Positions 17,097-25,865 of a DNA stretch of 64,000 nt are shown piece after piece (the stretch's first letter is position 1; each line of letters opens with the position of its first letter). Both the position numbers and the translations under genes were made by a program. Below the pieces are notes generated by a model that did no database searches, was not told the DNA's origin, and saw nothing but the letters and a program-made list of their open reading frames with translations. Origin of the DNA: Helicobacter sp. MIT 05-5293 (GTDB taxonomy: Bacteria; Campylobacterota; Campylobacteria; Campylobacterales; Helicobacteraceae); assembly GCF_000765665.2 (NCBI RefSeq), contig NZ_JROZ02000005.1, forward strand, positions 49,348-113,347. The letters run 5' to 3'.

Positions 17097-18320
17097 TCAT
17101 TTGAGCCTTTCAAGCTCATAAAAAATCTTATCTGCCATAAGCCGATACCCTAAGGGCAACAAATGCACATCAAGCTTAGCAAGTGAAAGCTCTTCCCATT
17201 TTTTCTTCCCTCCGCTTTCATTCATAAAATCGTCCATATCAAAAAGGAGCGTGTGCTTTTGCTCGGCAAGCTCGTGAATGCTTTTTTTCACGGGTTGGAA
17301 ATTTTTTGTGATTTTGTAGGTTGCTTTGGATTTTTTTGTTTTTTTGGCAGGTGTGATTTTACTCACCACCGTAGGCGGAGCGATGAGCAGGATACTCGCA
17401 TCGGGATTGGTGATTTTAATCTTATCAATCAAATCCCCATAGTCTTTCAAAAACACTTGTGGATTGAAATTATCATAAAGCGCGTCATTTGACCCATAGC
17501 ACAAGATCACTAAATCCGCAGGTAATAATCGCATCGTCTGCATAAACACGCGCTCCTCCCATTTGCGCCAAATATCGGATTTTGCGCCATTAATGCCGAT
17601 ATTTTCAACAAAACGATTTTCTTTGGGTTGATAGATAAAAAATCCCCCCAATTCGACTTTTTCATCAAGAAACTGCACTTCAAAAGGATACTGCAAATTA
17701 AGCTCAATTGTCTGCCACACATCGGCGCGTTTGGCATTAATCTTATAACGCTTATCGTGCGCATCTTGAATAAGAATCGCCTCTTTTTTATGCGGTGATT
17801 TGAAGATGATTTTTGTCAAAGTCGCCATAGGAAGCTGTATCTTAGGTGTAAGCTTGATTCTCGCGGGGAGCTTTGAGGGCTGCGCGACAATGCCCCCCAT
17901 AGGATAATCAGCGTATTCATCTTTACGGACATTGATTAATGTGATATTTTCACTCTCATAAGCAAGGGTAATATTTTGATGATAGGCAGGATAAAGAGGA
18001 TAGACGAATCCAAAGGCATTACTTTCAAATAATAACCCTCGCAATTGATGAGAGAGAAAATCCCCCGCAATATGAGAATCTCCAAAAATGCGGATTTTCA
18101 AATCTTTCTTATCGTGAATCTTTTGAGCAAGCAACGCACTTAACTCACCTTGATAATCAAACCAAGCGTGTGTCTGCTCTAAGAATTTCTTTGTTTTGGG
18201 CATAATGATTGGTTTAGAAGTAGGCGTATTAAGCTCTTTGACAATGTCTTTAAGCGCCATGTTTTCAAGTGAAAAAAGCGGCACTAAAAAGCATATCAAT
18301 AAAGCAAAAATCCTACTCAT
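17097..18320 (-). CDS. ape1: Peptidoglycan O-acetylesterase-like SGNH hydrolase (Ape1-like)
   Basis: 407-aa exported SGNH/GDSL protein with a signal peptide (SRIFALLICFLVPLFS). The catalytic-Ser block is IRIFGDSHIAGDF (near residue 75) and the Asn block LVILCYGSND (near 270). Between them lies a roughly 150-residue insert of beta type, as in Neisseria Ape1. The C-terminal His motif reads LDVHLLPLGY, with Asp two rather than three residues before His. Ape1 removes O-acetyl groups from MurNAc, allowing lytic enzymes to act. Last gene of the patA-patB-ape1 run. Confidence 0.72.
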   Translation of the reverse strand: MSRIFALLICFLVPLFSLENMALKDIVKELNTPTSKPIIMPKTKKFLEQTHAWFDYQGELSALLAQKIHDKKDLKIRIFGDSHIAGDFLSHQLRGLLFESNAFGFVYPLYPAYHQNITLAYESENITLINVRKDEYADYPMGGIVAQPSKLPARIKLTPKIQLPMATLTKIIFKSPHKKEAILIQDAHDKRYKINAKRADVWQTIELNLQYPFEVQFLDEKVELGGFFIYQPKENRFVENIGINGAKSDIWRKWEERVFMQTMRLLPADLVILCYGSNDALYDNFNPQVFLKDYGDLIDKIKITNPDASILLIAPPTVVSKITPAKKTKKSKATYKITKNFQPVKKSIHELAEQKHTLLFDMDDFMNESGGKKKWEELSLAKLDVHLLPLGYRLMADKIFYELERLK

Positions 18321-18323
18321 TTT

Positions 18324-19679
18324 CTAATCCTTGTCTTCTTGAGATTCTGTGTGAAATGCTTGATTTGGCACGATAATCAATTGATTAAGTAAAATGTCCG
18401 CCATAATCTTATAGCCTCGTGAGGTGAAATGCACACCATCATCGATACGCACCTGCACGCTTTTGCCTTTGGCATTTTTAATAAACGCCGAATAATGTGC
18501 GCCTTGCGTGATAATGCCATTAGTCTGCAAGAAAAATTCTCCTGATTCTCGCACACTTCGCTCATACAAATCATTTAAATACGCTATTTTTGCGTTGAGC
18601 TTTTCTTCCCTTACCGCAGGCACTTCATACCACACGACACGCGCACCATAGTCTTGAGCCACATCAATAATCTCTTGAATGCGTGAAAGGTAGATTTCTT
18701 CCCATGGTGGTGTTTTAAAAGCAATGCTTTTTTTCATCGTCCAAGGGTCGTTCGCACCTAAAATCACCACGACAAGCTCAATGTGAGGATTTTTACTCAA
18801 AGCCTCTCTTGTCGCACTTTCCCAATCAAAATAATGCTTGTAAGTAAGTCCGGTGCTGTGTTTGCTAAGGTTAATCCCGTGAATATGATGTTTTTTGAGT
18901 GATTTGACAATATAAGGCGCGACACCTTGCATCATAGAATCTCCAATCAATAGCACATTAGCACCCTCATTGACTTCGATATAAGGATTTGCGATGACGC
19001 GTTGAGGGATAGGGCTAGAAGATTCTAAAAGATCACGAGGAGTTTCTTGCTCTTGCACGCGAGGCAGAGAATCTTGCAAAGATGCGGGGTTCTCTGAAGT
19101 TTTAGACAAATCATCAGATAAGGATTGCGTATCGTGATGAGTAGGCGCGGGAAAAAGCTCTTCAAGGTTTGAAGTAGAGTCTTTTGCCAAATCATTATTC
19201 ACAGAATCTTCACTTGCTTTTAAAGAAGGTTGCGTTGGAATGTCGCTAGATTGTCGCATATCATTTGCATCAAAAGTAGTATCTAAGCTTGATTCTAGAC
19301 TTTCAGAATCAAGCTTAGAGTGTTTGGATTCTTGAGATTCTGTGGGGGGCGATACTCTATGAACCTCGCTCATCGCGTGATTTTGGCTAGATTCTGTATC
19401 TTCACCCTCTAAAGACATATCAAACGAATCTCCGAATCTAAAGATGTCTTTGCGCACTTGCTCAAGTGTATCACTCATTAAATCCATTGCGACAAAAAGC
19501 GCGTTATCATCAAGCATCACTTGAGCGTAAATCGTGCCGAAAAACTTTCCGACCACACTTTTACTTTCACTAAAATTATGATAAGTTTGCTCGACATAAG
19601 TCAAAATGCTTTGATGAAGCAAGACAACCAACAACACCAACGATACCCATGAGATAAAAATAAATCGAAGCTGTGCCAT
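18324..19679 (-). CDS. patB: Membrane-anchored SGNH protein, probable peptidoglycan O-acetyltransferase (PatB-like)
   Basis: About 451 aa. One N-terminal membrane helix (FIFISWVSLVLLVVLL) is followed by a Ser/Glu/Asp-rich linker of about 140 residues, then an SGNH domain of the DUF459 type. The domain has VLLIGDSMMQG, VVILGANDPW and a C-terminal DDGVHFTSRG with a proper DxxH pair. Location between the MBOAT gene and ape1 supports transfer of acetyl groups to peptidoglycan. I use the ATG at 19679, two bases after the patA stop; another ATG at 19694 is possible. Acetyltransferase rather than esterase activity is inferred from context. Confidence 0.65.
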   Translation of the reverse strand: MAQLRFIFISWVSLVLLVVLLHQSILTYVEQTYHNFSESKSVVGKFFGTIYAQVMLDDNALFVAMDLMSDTLEQVRKDIFRFGDSFDMSLEGEDTESSQNHAMSEVHRVSPPTESQESKHSKLDSESLESSLDTTFDANDMRQSSDIPTQPSLKASEDSVNNDLAKDSTSNLEELFPAPTHHDTQSLSDDLSKTSENPASLQDSLPRVQEQETPRDLLESSSPIPQRVIANPYIEVNEGANVLLIGDSMMQGVAPYIVKSLKKHHIHGINLSKHSTGLTYKHYFDWESATREALSKNPHIELVVVILGANDPWTMKKSIAFKTPPWEEIYLSRIQEIIDVAQDYGARVVWYEVPAVREEKLNAKIAYLNDLYERSVRESGEFFLQTNGIITQGAHYSAFIKNAKGKSVQVRIDDGVHFTSRGYKIMADILLNQLIIVPNQAFHTESQEDKD

Positions 19680-19680
19680 G

Positions 19681-21093
19681 TCAGAAGCTCGCATAAATAA
19701 AATTAGGTATGCCTTGAGGCATCATACCCACAAGTAGCGTAAAAATCGCAGCCAAGACAAAAGGTTTGAGCGTCCAATGGACAAAGCTTGAAATCTTTAC
19801 ACACAAATCCATAAAACCGCGCATAAAGGGATAAACCATAAAAACGACTAAAAAACACGCCAAAATAAGCCAATCTTGATAAGCAAAATCCGCATTAAAG
19901 CCATTCGCACACGCAGAGAAAAATTCCAACGCCTCATCAAAGCTCGGATAATAAAAGAAAATCCAGCAAAAGGTTACAAATATAAAAGTAATCAAAGATC
20001 CCAAAAATGGCACGCCCTCGAGGTTAAAGTCGATTTGTCGCAGACAATTTAGCACCACCAAACCTAGCCCATGCAAAAGCCCCCAAAGCATAAAGTTTAG
20101 GGTATTGCCATGCCAAAGTCCGGAGAGTGTAAAAGCGATAAGCACAAAGATTTGCGCATTTAAGAATCCTTTGCGATTGCCGCCTAAAGGGATATAAATA
20201 AAATCCCTAATAAAGGTTGAGAGGCTAATATGCCAACGACTCCAAAAGTCTTTGAGATTTTTCGCCATATAGGGCATATTAAAATTTGGCGGCAGCGAGA
20301 ATCCAAGCATCAGCGCAAACGCACACACGAGATTCACATACCCGCTAAAATCACAATAAAGCTGCACGCTATACGCGCAAATCCCAGTGATAAGCTCTAA
20401 AATATGATGTTCGGAGGGATTTTGCAGAATCGGCGAAGAATAAATCTCAAGGTAATTTGCAATCAATGCCTTTTTCACCACACCAAAGAGGATAAGCACG
20501 ATGATTTCATCGATATGTCCAAAAGTGCGGATTCTGTGGTATTGCTCAAAGAAAAAATGACTGCGCATAATCGGACCTGCAAGCAATGTCGGGAAAAATG
20601 ACAAATAAGTCGCAAGAGCGAAAAAGCCTTCAAAAGCGGGATTACCCTCTTGATAATGCGTGTCATCGACTTCGGATTGCGCACCCTCATACACCGCCCG
20701 AAGATAAGTGATAGAAGCAAAAGTGTAAAAACTAAGCCCCAGAGGAAACACAATATCCACAGACAAACTAAGCCCGATAAAGGCTAAAAGCGCGTCAAAT
20801 TCGTCTTTAATCAATGCGTAGTATTTGAAAAAGCATAAATACAACACGACAACAAGCACACAACAAATAAAAATAAAGCGCACCCGCGCCGTGTCAATCA
20901 CCAAAGCCAAAAAATAAACCAAGCAAGTAAAGACAAAAAGCACTATCGCAAAATAAGGGCTGAAAAGACAAATGATAAGATAATTAAAGGCAAGAAGCAA
21001 AAGATTCTGAATCTGATAAGCCTTGCTCCAAGCCCAATAAAGCATAAAAAACGCCAAAAGCAATAAGGCAAATTCAATCGAAAAATAACTCAT
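19681..21093 (-). CDS. patA: MBOAT acetyl exporter/transferase PatA
   Basis: 470-aa polytopic membrane-bound O-acyltransferase. The family core is clear: FWSRWHISLSTFIRDFIYIPLGGNRKG, shown here in parts as FWSRWHISLS and FIYIPLGG, followed by the catalytic His in FTLSGLWHG (near residue 330). PatA/AlgI-type proteins move acetyl across the inner membrane for periplasmic O-acetylation. With the downstream SGNH genes it forms a peptidoglycan O-acetylation operon; an alginate role is unlikely because no alginate genes are present. Confidence 0.8.
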   Translation of the reverse strand: MSYFSIEFALLLLAFFMLYWAWSKAYQIQNLLLLAFNYLIICLFSPYFAIVLFVFTCLVYFLALVIDTARVRFIFICCVLVVVLYLCFFKYYALIKDEFDALLAFIGLSLSVDIVFPLGLSFYTFASITYLRAVYEGAQSEVDDTHYQEGNPAFEGFFALATYLSFFPTLLAGPIMRSHFFFEQYHRIRTFGHIDEIIVLILFGVVKKALIANYLEIYSSPILQNPSEHHILELITGICAYSVQLYCDFSGYVNLVCAFALMLGFSLPPNFNMPYMAKNLKDFWSRWHISLSTFIRDFIYIPLGGNRKGFLNAQIFVLIAFTLSGLWHGNTLNFMLWGLLHGLGLVVLNCLRQIDFNLEGVPFLGSLITFIFVTFCWIFFYYPSFDEALEFFSACANGFNADFAYQDWLILACFLVVFMVYPFMRGFMDLCVKISSFVHWTLKPFVLAAIFTLLVGMMPQGIPNFIYASF

Positions 21094-21419
21094 ATTTTTA
21101 TAATCCTAGTTTTATTAAATCAGTTTGTAATAATAATTCCGCGCGATTATAACACAAAATCCTTGAGTGTGTGAATCTGTGGTTTTAAAGAATTTATGGT
21201 TTAAATATAAAATTATTGAGGGGTTGCAAATAGAATGAATTAAAATCAAAATATTGACTAAATATATTTTGATCATTTCTTGTATTTTTACTTGATTTTA
21301 TAATTTTTTCTAAATCCGAAATATATAAAAATTTGTTAATACAGGATTTAGGCTACCTTATATCTACTCATTCTTTATACGATTGTTTTTCAAATTTTCT
21401 AGAAATTTCTAGCTCATAT
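21094..21419. other. AT-rich intergenic region without a gene
   Basis: 326 bases between patA and the antitoxin-like ORF. All frames have frequent stops. It is very AT-rich, holds short A/T palindromes such as CTAGAAATTTCTAG, and presumably contains the patA promoter, though no clear -10/-35 pair stands out. It marks the left edge of the accessory island; no toxin partner for the antitoxin-like gene can be read here. Confidence 0.6.
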
Positions 21420-21623
21420 TTAGGCATTCATAGCCTTTTGAAATTCTGCGATATTTTTATATCGTTTTGTTTTACCCTCTTTGCGTTCCTTTTCAAACGC
21501 TTTAATCGCTTGAGTAATCTCTTCATTCTCTTCTTCTATGCTGATTTTTGCCTTACTAAGCCTTGCTACTTCTTGAAAAAGTGGCAAAAATTTTTCACTC
21601 GCATTTTCAATGATTAAAGTCAT
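21420..21623 (-). CDS. Small antitoxin-like protein
   Basis: 67 aa, acidic at the N-terminus (MTLIIENASEKFLPLFQEV) and basic in the middle, ending in GKTKRYKNIAEFQKAM. The layout resembles short type II antitoxins found in Helicobacter and Campylobacter: a beta-strand, a helix, then a toxin-binding tail. AAGGAG precedes the ATG, which overlaps by four bases an upstream reading frame that looks like the end of a methyltransferase. No toxin gene follows; the next 300 bases are non-coding. The antitoxin call is tentative. Confidence 0.4.
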   Translation of the reverse strand: MTLIIENASEKFLPLFQEVARLSKAKISIEEENEEITQAIKAFEKERKEGKTKRYKNIAEFQKAMNA

Positions 21624-21740
21624 ATTTGCTCCTTAGCTTGAATCTTGACATTATATATCAATGAAGTTTTAGATTCTATAATTTTAATCTCTTCTTCGCT
21701 TAAATCTATAGAGTTTATACACCAAAGAATCAATGCGAGA
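21620..21740 (-). pseudogene. Remnant of a methyltransferase C-terminus
   Basis: Reading leftward, one frame gives SRIDSLVYKLY and, after a one-base shift, DLSEEEIKIIESKT and on to a TGA that overlaps the next ATG. This matches the end of the 29332-31035 methyltransferase (SRIDSLVYALYDLTQEEIAIIE). Only about 40 codons remain, with a frameshift. Confidence 0.6.
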
Positions 21741-21811
21741 TTGCCAAGATCAACAATCCATTTACTAATACCCAAAATAAGCAAAATTAGATCAATGATA
21801 AATCTTTAGTT

Positions 21812-23305
21812 CTAATGCGGCACGATGGAGTTTTTGCGTGCGGTTTTTTGCAAGGAGAAAATCAGTAAAAACATTAGGATTGCATAAATTACGATAAGTA
21901 AATTTTCTGCTGCGGATTGATTGGCGTTTGAATGAGTAAGATTTCCAAAGATTAAAAATATATTTTTATATTGAATGGCACACATATAAATTGTTACACA
22001 CAAATAAAAAATAAAACGAATTTCTTTTATGAATAAAGCACAAGTAGCGCATATATACAATAATCCAATCATATTGCTTTCAACGATAAAGCTAGAATCA
22101 AGCAACTTAGCGCAAAAGTTATTTGAATGATTAGCAACAAAACTTTTTAAATCTAATCCATAGCGAATGCCAAAAAGCAAGATTCCAAATAGCCCAATGC
22201 TTATAACCACGCAAGAAATAATTTTAACCAAATCCGTGTGGTGGTCGGAGGTATGGCGGTAGAATTTAAGCACACAACTATCTATTAATTCCTTAACTGA
22301 TGCTTGGGCATTAGAAATTTTAGAATCTAATTCTATTTCTTTGCAATAAAGCTCTATTCTGTGATGATTGGAAGCATCTAAAAGGTTATTATCTTTAATC
22401 AACGCATTTTTAAAGAGCCGAAATGAATCACGAAAATCATTGGCACATTCTGCTAAAGATTTTGTATCTGCGGTTGTTTCGCATTCCTTTTGTATCGTTT
22501 CTCCTAATCCCTTAAAGTCAAAATCAAGCTTTGCATTGACAAGATTCACATTTCCCTCAAAAATCGCTTGAGAGAAATTCGGCGTTTTTTCAAACTTCAC
22601 ACCATAAAATACAGCGGTTTTTTCAAATTCACATTCGTGAAAATCTGCAAATTCTTTAAAAGTCGCGTTATTAAAATAAGCATCTGTATAAAACTTTGAT
22701 TTTTTGAAATCTATTCGATTGTGAAAGATGGAGTTCATAAAAGCTGCATTGTTTTTAAAAATACAAGAAAGAAACAAAATCTTTCCATAAAAGTTAAACT
22801 TATGAAATTCTGCAAAGTAGTAGCAGAAGTTTTCGTATTCGCATTCATTAAAGGTAAGATTCCCATAAATATGATGAGCAGACAAAACAAATGAAACAAT
22901 ACGATAATTCATTATGATAAATTCTTCACATTTAAAATCTTTATATATCCATAAATTATTTATACTCCCTTTTGTCTCTTCTTCATAAATGCTTTTTATG
23001 AGAAAATTCTTAAAAACCACATTATTATCGATATGCAAAATCAAATCATCGACTTTATCAATGCTTACATCTTGCATAAAGTGCATATCTTTAAATACCA
23101 ACTCTTTACAAAGCAAATCCTCACTTTGCCTATCGTTTCTTATAAATTCCATTTTTACATTGACAATCAAAGTATTGTTTTGACAAACAACGCGCTTGTC
23201 GTTATTAAAGCTTAAATGAGTAAGGAATTCCCAAAGAAGATGAAGATTCTCCTCTGAACAAGTCTTAGCATAAGCATTAAATTCTTTAAGAGTGATAGGT
23301 TTCAT
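21812..23305 (-). CDS. Pentapeptide-like repeat protein with C-terminal membrane domain
   Basis: 497 aa. Residues about 150-265 show spaced Phe/Leu repeats of pentapeptide type (NNATFKEFADFHECEF, VKFEKTPNFSQAIF). A linker holds FRLFKNALIKD and a helical ELYCKEIELDSK motif, then two to four membrane helices follow from about residue 345. Related proteins occur in several Helicobacter genomes; their function is unknown to me. It overlaps the end of the 211-aa gene by 20 bases and lacks its own clear ribosome site, so it is probably co-translated. A role in a membrane-acting defence cassette is inference. Confidence 0.7.
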   Translation of the reverse strand: MKPITLKEFNAYAKTCSEENLHLLWEFLTHLSFNNDKRVVCQNNTLIVNVKMEFIRNDRQSEDLLCKELVFKDMHFMQDVSIDKVDDLILHIDNNVVFKNFLIKSIYEEETKGSINNLWIYKDFKCEEFIIMNYRIVSFVLSAHHIYGNLTFNECEYENFCYYFAEFHKFNFYGKILFLSCIFKNNAAFMNSIFHNRIDFKKSKFYTDAYFNNATFKEFADFHECEFEKTAVFYGVKFEKTPNFSQAIFEGNVNLVNAKLDFDFKGLGETIQKECETTADTKSLAECANDFRDSFRLFKNALIKDNNLLDASNHHRIELYCKEIELDSKISNAQASVKELIDSCVLKFYRHTSDHHTDLVKIISCVVISIGLFGILLFGIRYGLDLKSFVANHSNNFCAKLLDSSFIVESNMIGLLYICATCALFIKEIRFIFYLCVTIYMCAIQYKNIFLIFGNLTHSNANQSAAENLLIVIYAILMFLLIFSLQKTARKNSIVPH

Positions 23306-23921
23306 TTTCTATACATTTTGCCTTAGCATTTTGTTCCCGTAAATCTTGTAAAAAACACTCCACGCTTACAAGCTCATTATTAACATAGACACTTGGCATA
23401 GGCATTATGATATTATGCCCGATTTTTTGAAAAATACAAATCCCCTCTTTTCTTATTTTATCTTGCATATTTTCTGGAATATTTGGAACAGAATCATTTG
23501 AAATGTTAATAGTAGTCAATAGCCTATCAGTCCAACCATTAGATTCTATTATTTCCAATATCTTATTGCGCTTAAAAAGTTCATCATCGTGAGATTCATC
23601 AACATACAATAAATATGCTTCACTTAAAGCAAAATATACAAAGAGGCGATACTTACTTCTTGTAGATATGCTATTTTCTGGAATATGTAAATGATGAATC
23701 TTGTAGTTTCTCCAATATAAATCATATTTATCTTTTTCATATTGTCTTGAGAGAAGATCGTTAATATTTGCTCCACTTTTAATATCTTGCATTATTTTTT
23801 TGAGGTTATCTCGTATTGTTTTATTGCTTGGATATTTAAATTCTTTAGCACAATGAATTTTTCTTGGTTTGCAGGAGATTTGATATAATTGATTTTCTTG
23901 CTTTAAATATTTGGATTTCAT
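23286..23921 (-). CDS. Basic protein of unknown function, IHHLH-motif family
   Basis: 211 aa, lysine-rich, no membrane helix. The most distinctive parts are YWRNYKIHHLHIPEN (near residue 72) and YRLFVYFALSEAYLLYVDE followed by KILEIIESNGW. I recall comparable hypothetical proteins in accessory islands of other bacteria where HHLH and a (I/L)LEIIxxNW segment are conserved, but I know no demonstrated activity. The paired His residues could be catalytic or metal-binding. It sits between the GT51-membrane gene and the pentapeptide-like gene on the same strand. Confidence 0.6.
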   Translation of the reverse strand: MKSKYLKQENQLYQISCKPRKIHCAKEFKYPSNKTIRDNLKKIMQDIKSGANINDLLSRQYEKDKYDLYWRNYKIHHLHIPENSISTRSKYRLFVYFALSEAYLLYVDESHDDELFKRNKILEIIESNGWTDRLLTTINISNDSVPNIPENMQDKIRKEGICIFQKIGHNIIMPMPSVYVNNELVSVECFLQDLREQNAKAKCIENETYHS

Positions 23922-23959
23922 TGTTCACCTTTGTTTATACAGACTTAAATTCTGTAACC

Positions 23960-25339
23960 TTACCCATTATCAGTTGTAAAATTTAAAATATCTTCATACC
24001 TTTTGCATAATTTTTCTAAAATATTTTCATTCTTAAATTCCACTTTAATTTTTCCTGCTTGAAAGACTTCAGTGTAAATTGTAATTATTTCTTTAATATC
24101 ATTTTTGTTTAAAATCTTTTCATTTTCTAACCGCACAATAATGTCAATTATTTTGGGTAACATTGTGCCACTTGTAACAGAAACGCGTTCAATAAGAAAA
24201 AACGATTGGGCTATTGAAAGGTCTTTAACATATTTTTTATAAAAATGTTTCATTGCTTGCATTATTCCAAATACTTGCCTATCAAAACGCACAGCATTTA
24301 GGTAAATCTCAAGTTGTTCTTCTTTGCTTAAGATATTATTTAGCCAAAAACGACTTAAACAAATTTCAGCTAATTTTCTCCGCCATATTCGTTTATCTAT
24401 ATTTTCAATAAATAAAGTCCTAAAAAGCTGTTGAGTGATAGTAGAGCCACCAGAAAATGGTATTGTTTGAATACAAGGCATTATTCTTTGGATAAAAGGT
24501 ATTTTTCTCCCGCGAGACAATAAAGCTCTACCTGTTGCTTTCCAATCTACACCCTTATGTTGATAAAAATTTCTATCTTCAATGGCAACCAATATTTTTT
24601 TAAGATTATTTAAGTTAATTTTCTGTCTTTCACATTCGTCAACTGACAATTTAGCTCTATATAAAATGTGTTCAAAATTATCTACAAACCTTACACCAAG
24701 TATTGAAAAAAATATCCTAAAAATGACCAAAAACATTCTTTCATTGTTATCTAAAATACAACAAATATAAACCAAGTATAGTATGATAAATATTATAAAA
24801 TCAAATAGGACAATATTTGTTAGATCGCATTCTAAAAAATTGCCTATAATAAATAATGCTACAAAACATAAAGCGAGAATCATAAAATACAAATAATGAA
24901 CTTTGAGTTTGATACTAAAAGGCATATTAGCACCTTCAAGCATACCCTTTTTGAATAAAAATTCTTGAGTTCCATAGTCTATGCCAAGCATTCTCCTTAA
25001 AACAATAATTTTTCGTTTTGCAAAAACGATAGATTTTTGCCTCTCTGCAAAATTTATTGTCATAAAAATAAAAAATAATATTACTAAAATAGCAATACCA
25101 ATCCATATATACTTTGGATTTTCTGTTATTCCACTAAATACTTTTTCTATTTGTTTATTTGCACCCGATAGAAGAGAAATAATAATTGTCCCAAACGCAA
25201 GAATATACTTTGTAAGATTATCAAAAATCCTTTCTTCGCTCTCAACTACTTTGCAACAAAACTTATATTCTTCCAAAGCGATATCTCTATTTTTCTTTTC
25301 GTCAAAATGATAGGTTGGAAAATATTGTTGCCAGCTCAC
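23960..25339 (-). CDS. Polytopic membrane protein fused to a GT51 transglycosylase domain
   Basis: 459 aa from a GTG at 25339. Residues about 44-215 contain four or five membrane segments, with a strongly basic loop (FAKRKIIVLRRMLG) after the second. Residues about 245-400 are a GT51 peptidoglycan transglycosylase domain: AIEDRNFYQHKGVDW with the catalytic Glu, GGSTITQQLFRTLF, then RRKLAEICLSRFW and SKEEQLEIYLN. Some family positions differ: LN instead of LE before SK, and RFD instead of the usual YFG. There is no penicillin-binding domain. The GTG overlaps a TAG ending a methyltransferase-tail remnant. Cell-wall or lipid II action in defence is inferred from context. Confidence 0.75.
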   Translation of the reverse strand: MSWQQYFPTYHFDEKKNRDIALEEYKFCCKVVESEERIFDNLTKYILAFGTIIISLLSGANKQIEKVFSGITENPKYIWIGIAILVILFFIFMTINFAERQKSIVFAKRKIIVLRRMLGIDYGTQEFLFKKGMLEGANMPFSIKLKVHYLYFMILALCFVALFIIGNFLECDLTNIVLFDFIIFIILYLVYICCILDNNERMFLVIFRIFFSILGVRFVDNFEHILYRAKLSVDECERQKINLNNLKKILVAIEDRNFYQHKGVDWKATGRALLSRGRKIPFIQRIMPCIQTIPFSGGSTITQQLFRTLFIENIDKRIWRRKLAEICLSRFWLNNILSKEEQLEIYLNAVRFDRQVFGIMQAMKHFYKKYVKDLSIAQSFFLIERVSVTSGTMLPKIIDIIVRLENEKILNKNDIKEIITIYTEVFQAGKIKVEFKNENILEKLCKRYEDILNFTTDNG

Positions 25340-25407
25340 TATTTATCCTCTATGATTTTTATTTCTTCATCAGTGAGATTATATAACATATGCACTAAAT
25401 TATCAAT
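25339..25407 (-). pseudogene. Remnant of a methyltransferase C-terminus
   Basis: About 22 codons read IDNLVHMLYNLTDEEIKIIE plus Asp-Lys and a TAG whose G starts the next gene. This matches the terminal motif of the 29332-31035 methyltransferase. Upstream the frame is closed at once, so only the tail survives. Confidence 0.6.
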
Positions 25408-25467
25408 TTAAACCTAAACTGCTTATATTTTGGCTGCAGAATCTGTAAACAGACTCCGCAAAATATA

Positions 25468-25761
25468 CTATTTAGAGGACAAGGATTCTATATAATCAAT
25501 CCCCATTTTTGTAATTGTAATCTTTGGCAAAGTATAAGTTGTTGTATCGTGATTAAGAAAATCTACTCCTGTGGTGATTCCGCTAATATATCGATTATCT
25601 TGCAATATTTTGAGATTCTCTATATATTCACGACTTTGTTGATCTTTAGCTTGAAATACGCCTAGATGTCCTTCACCAATCTTGAGAATATGTTTGCCGC
25701 CTTCTGATCTATTATAAATATCCTGCAAGATTTTAACTTGCTCATCAGTTAAATTAAACAT
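25468..25761 (-). CDS. Small protein of unknown function
   Basis: 97 aa with no signal or membrane segment and about 20 percent charged residues. It begins MFNLTDEQVKILQDIYN, which resembles the methyltransferase tail motif YNLTDEEIKIIE. The rest (GITTGVDFLNHDTTTYTLPKITITKMGIDYIE) ends in a strand-helix pattern typical of a winged-helix wing and last helix. GGAG lies just before the ATG. It sits about 100 bases after the methyltransferase gene on the same strand. DNA binding is possible but unproven. Confidence 0.55.
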   Translation of the reverse strand: MFNLTDEQVKILQDIYNRSEGGKHILKIGEGHLGVFQAKDQQSREYIENLKILQDNRYISGITTGVDFLNHDTTTYTLPKITITKMGIDYIESLSSK

Positions 25762-25865
25762 TTTTTCTCCTTAATAATTAAAATGTTTTAATTAGAATCT
25801 TGAAAGATTCGCCATAATTGAAACCATATAAAATTGCATTTATTACCTCATCTCGCACCTCCTTA

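Noticed and set aside
19681..21093. Alginate O-acetylation (AlgI) as the function of the MBOAT gene
   Set aside because: No alginate genes nearby; an Ape1-like esterase and a PatB-like protein in the same operon fit peptidoglycan O-acetylation.
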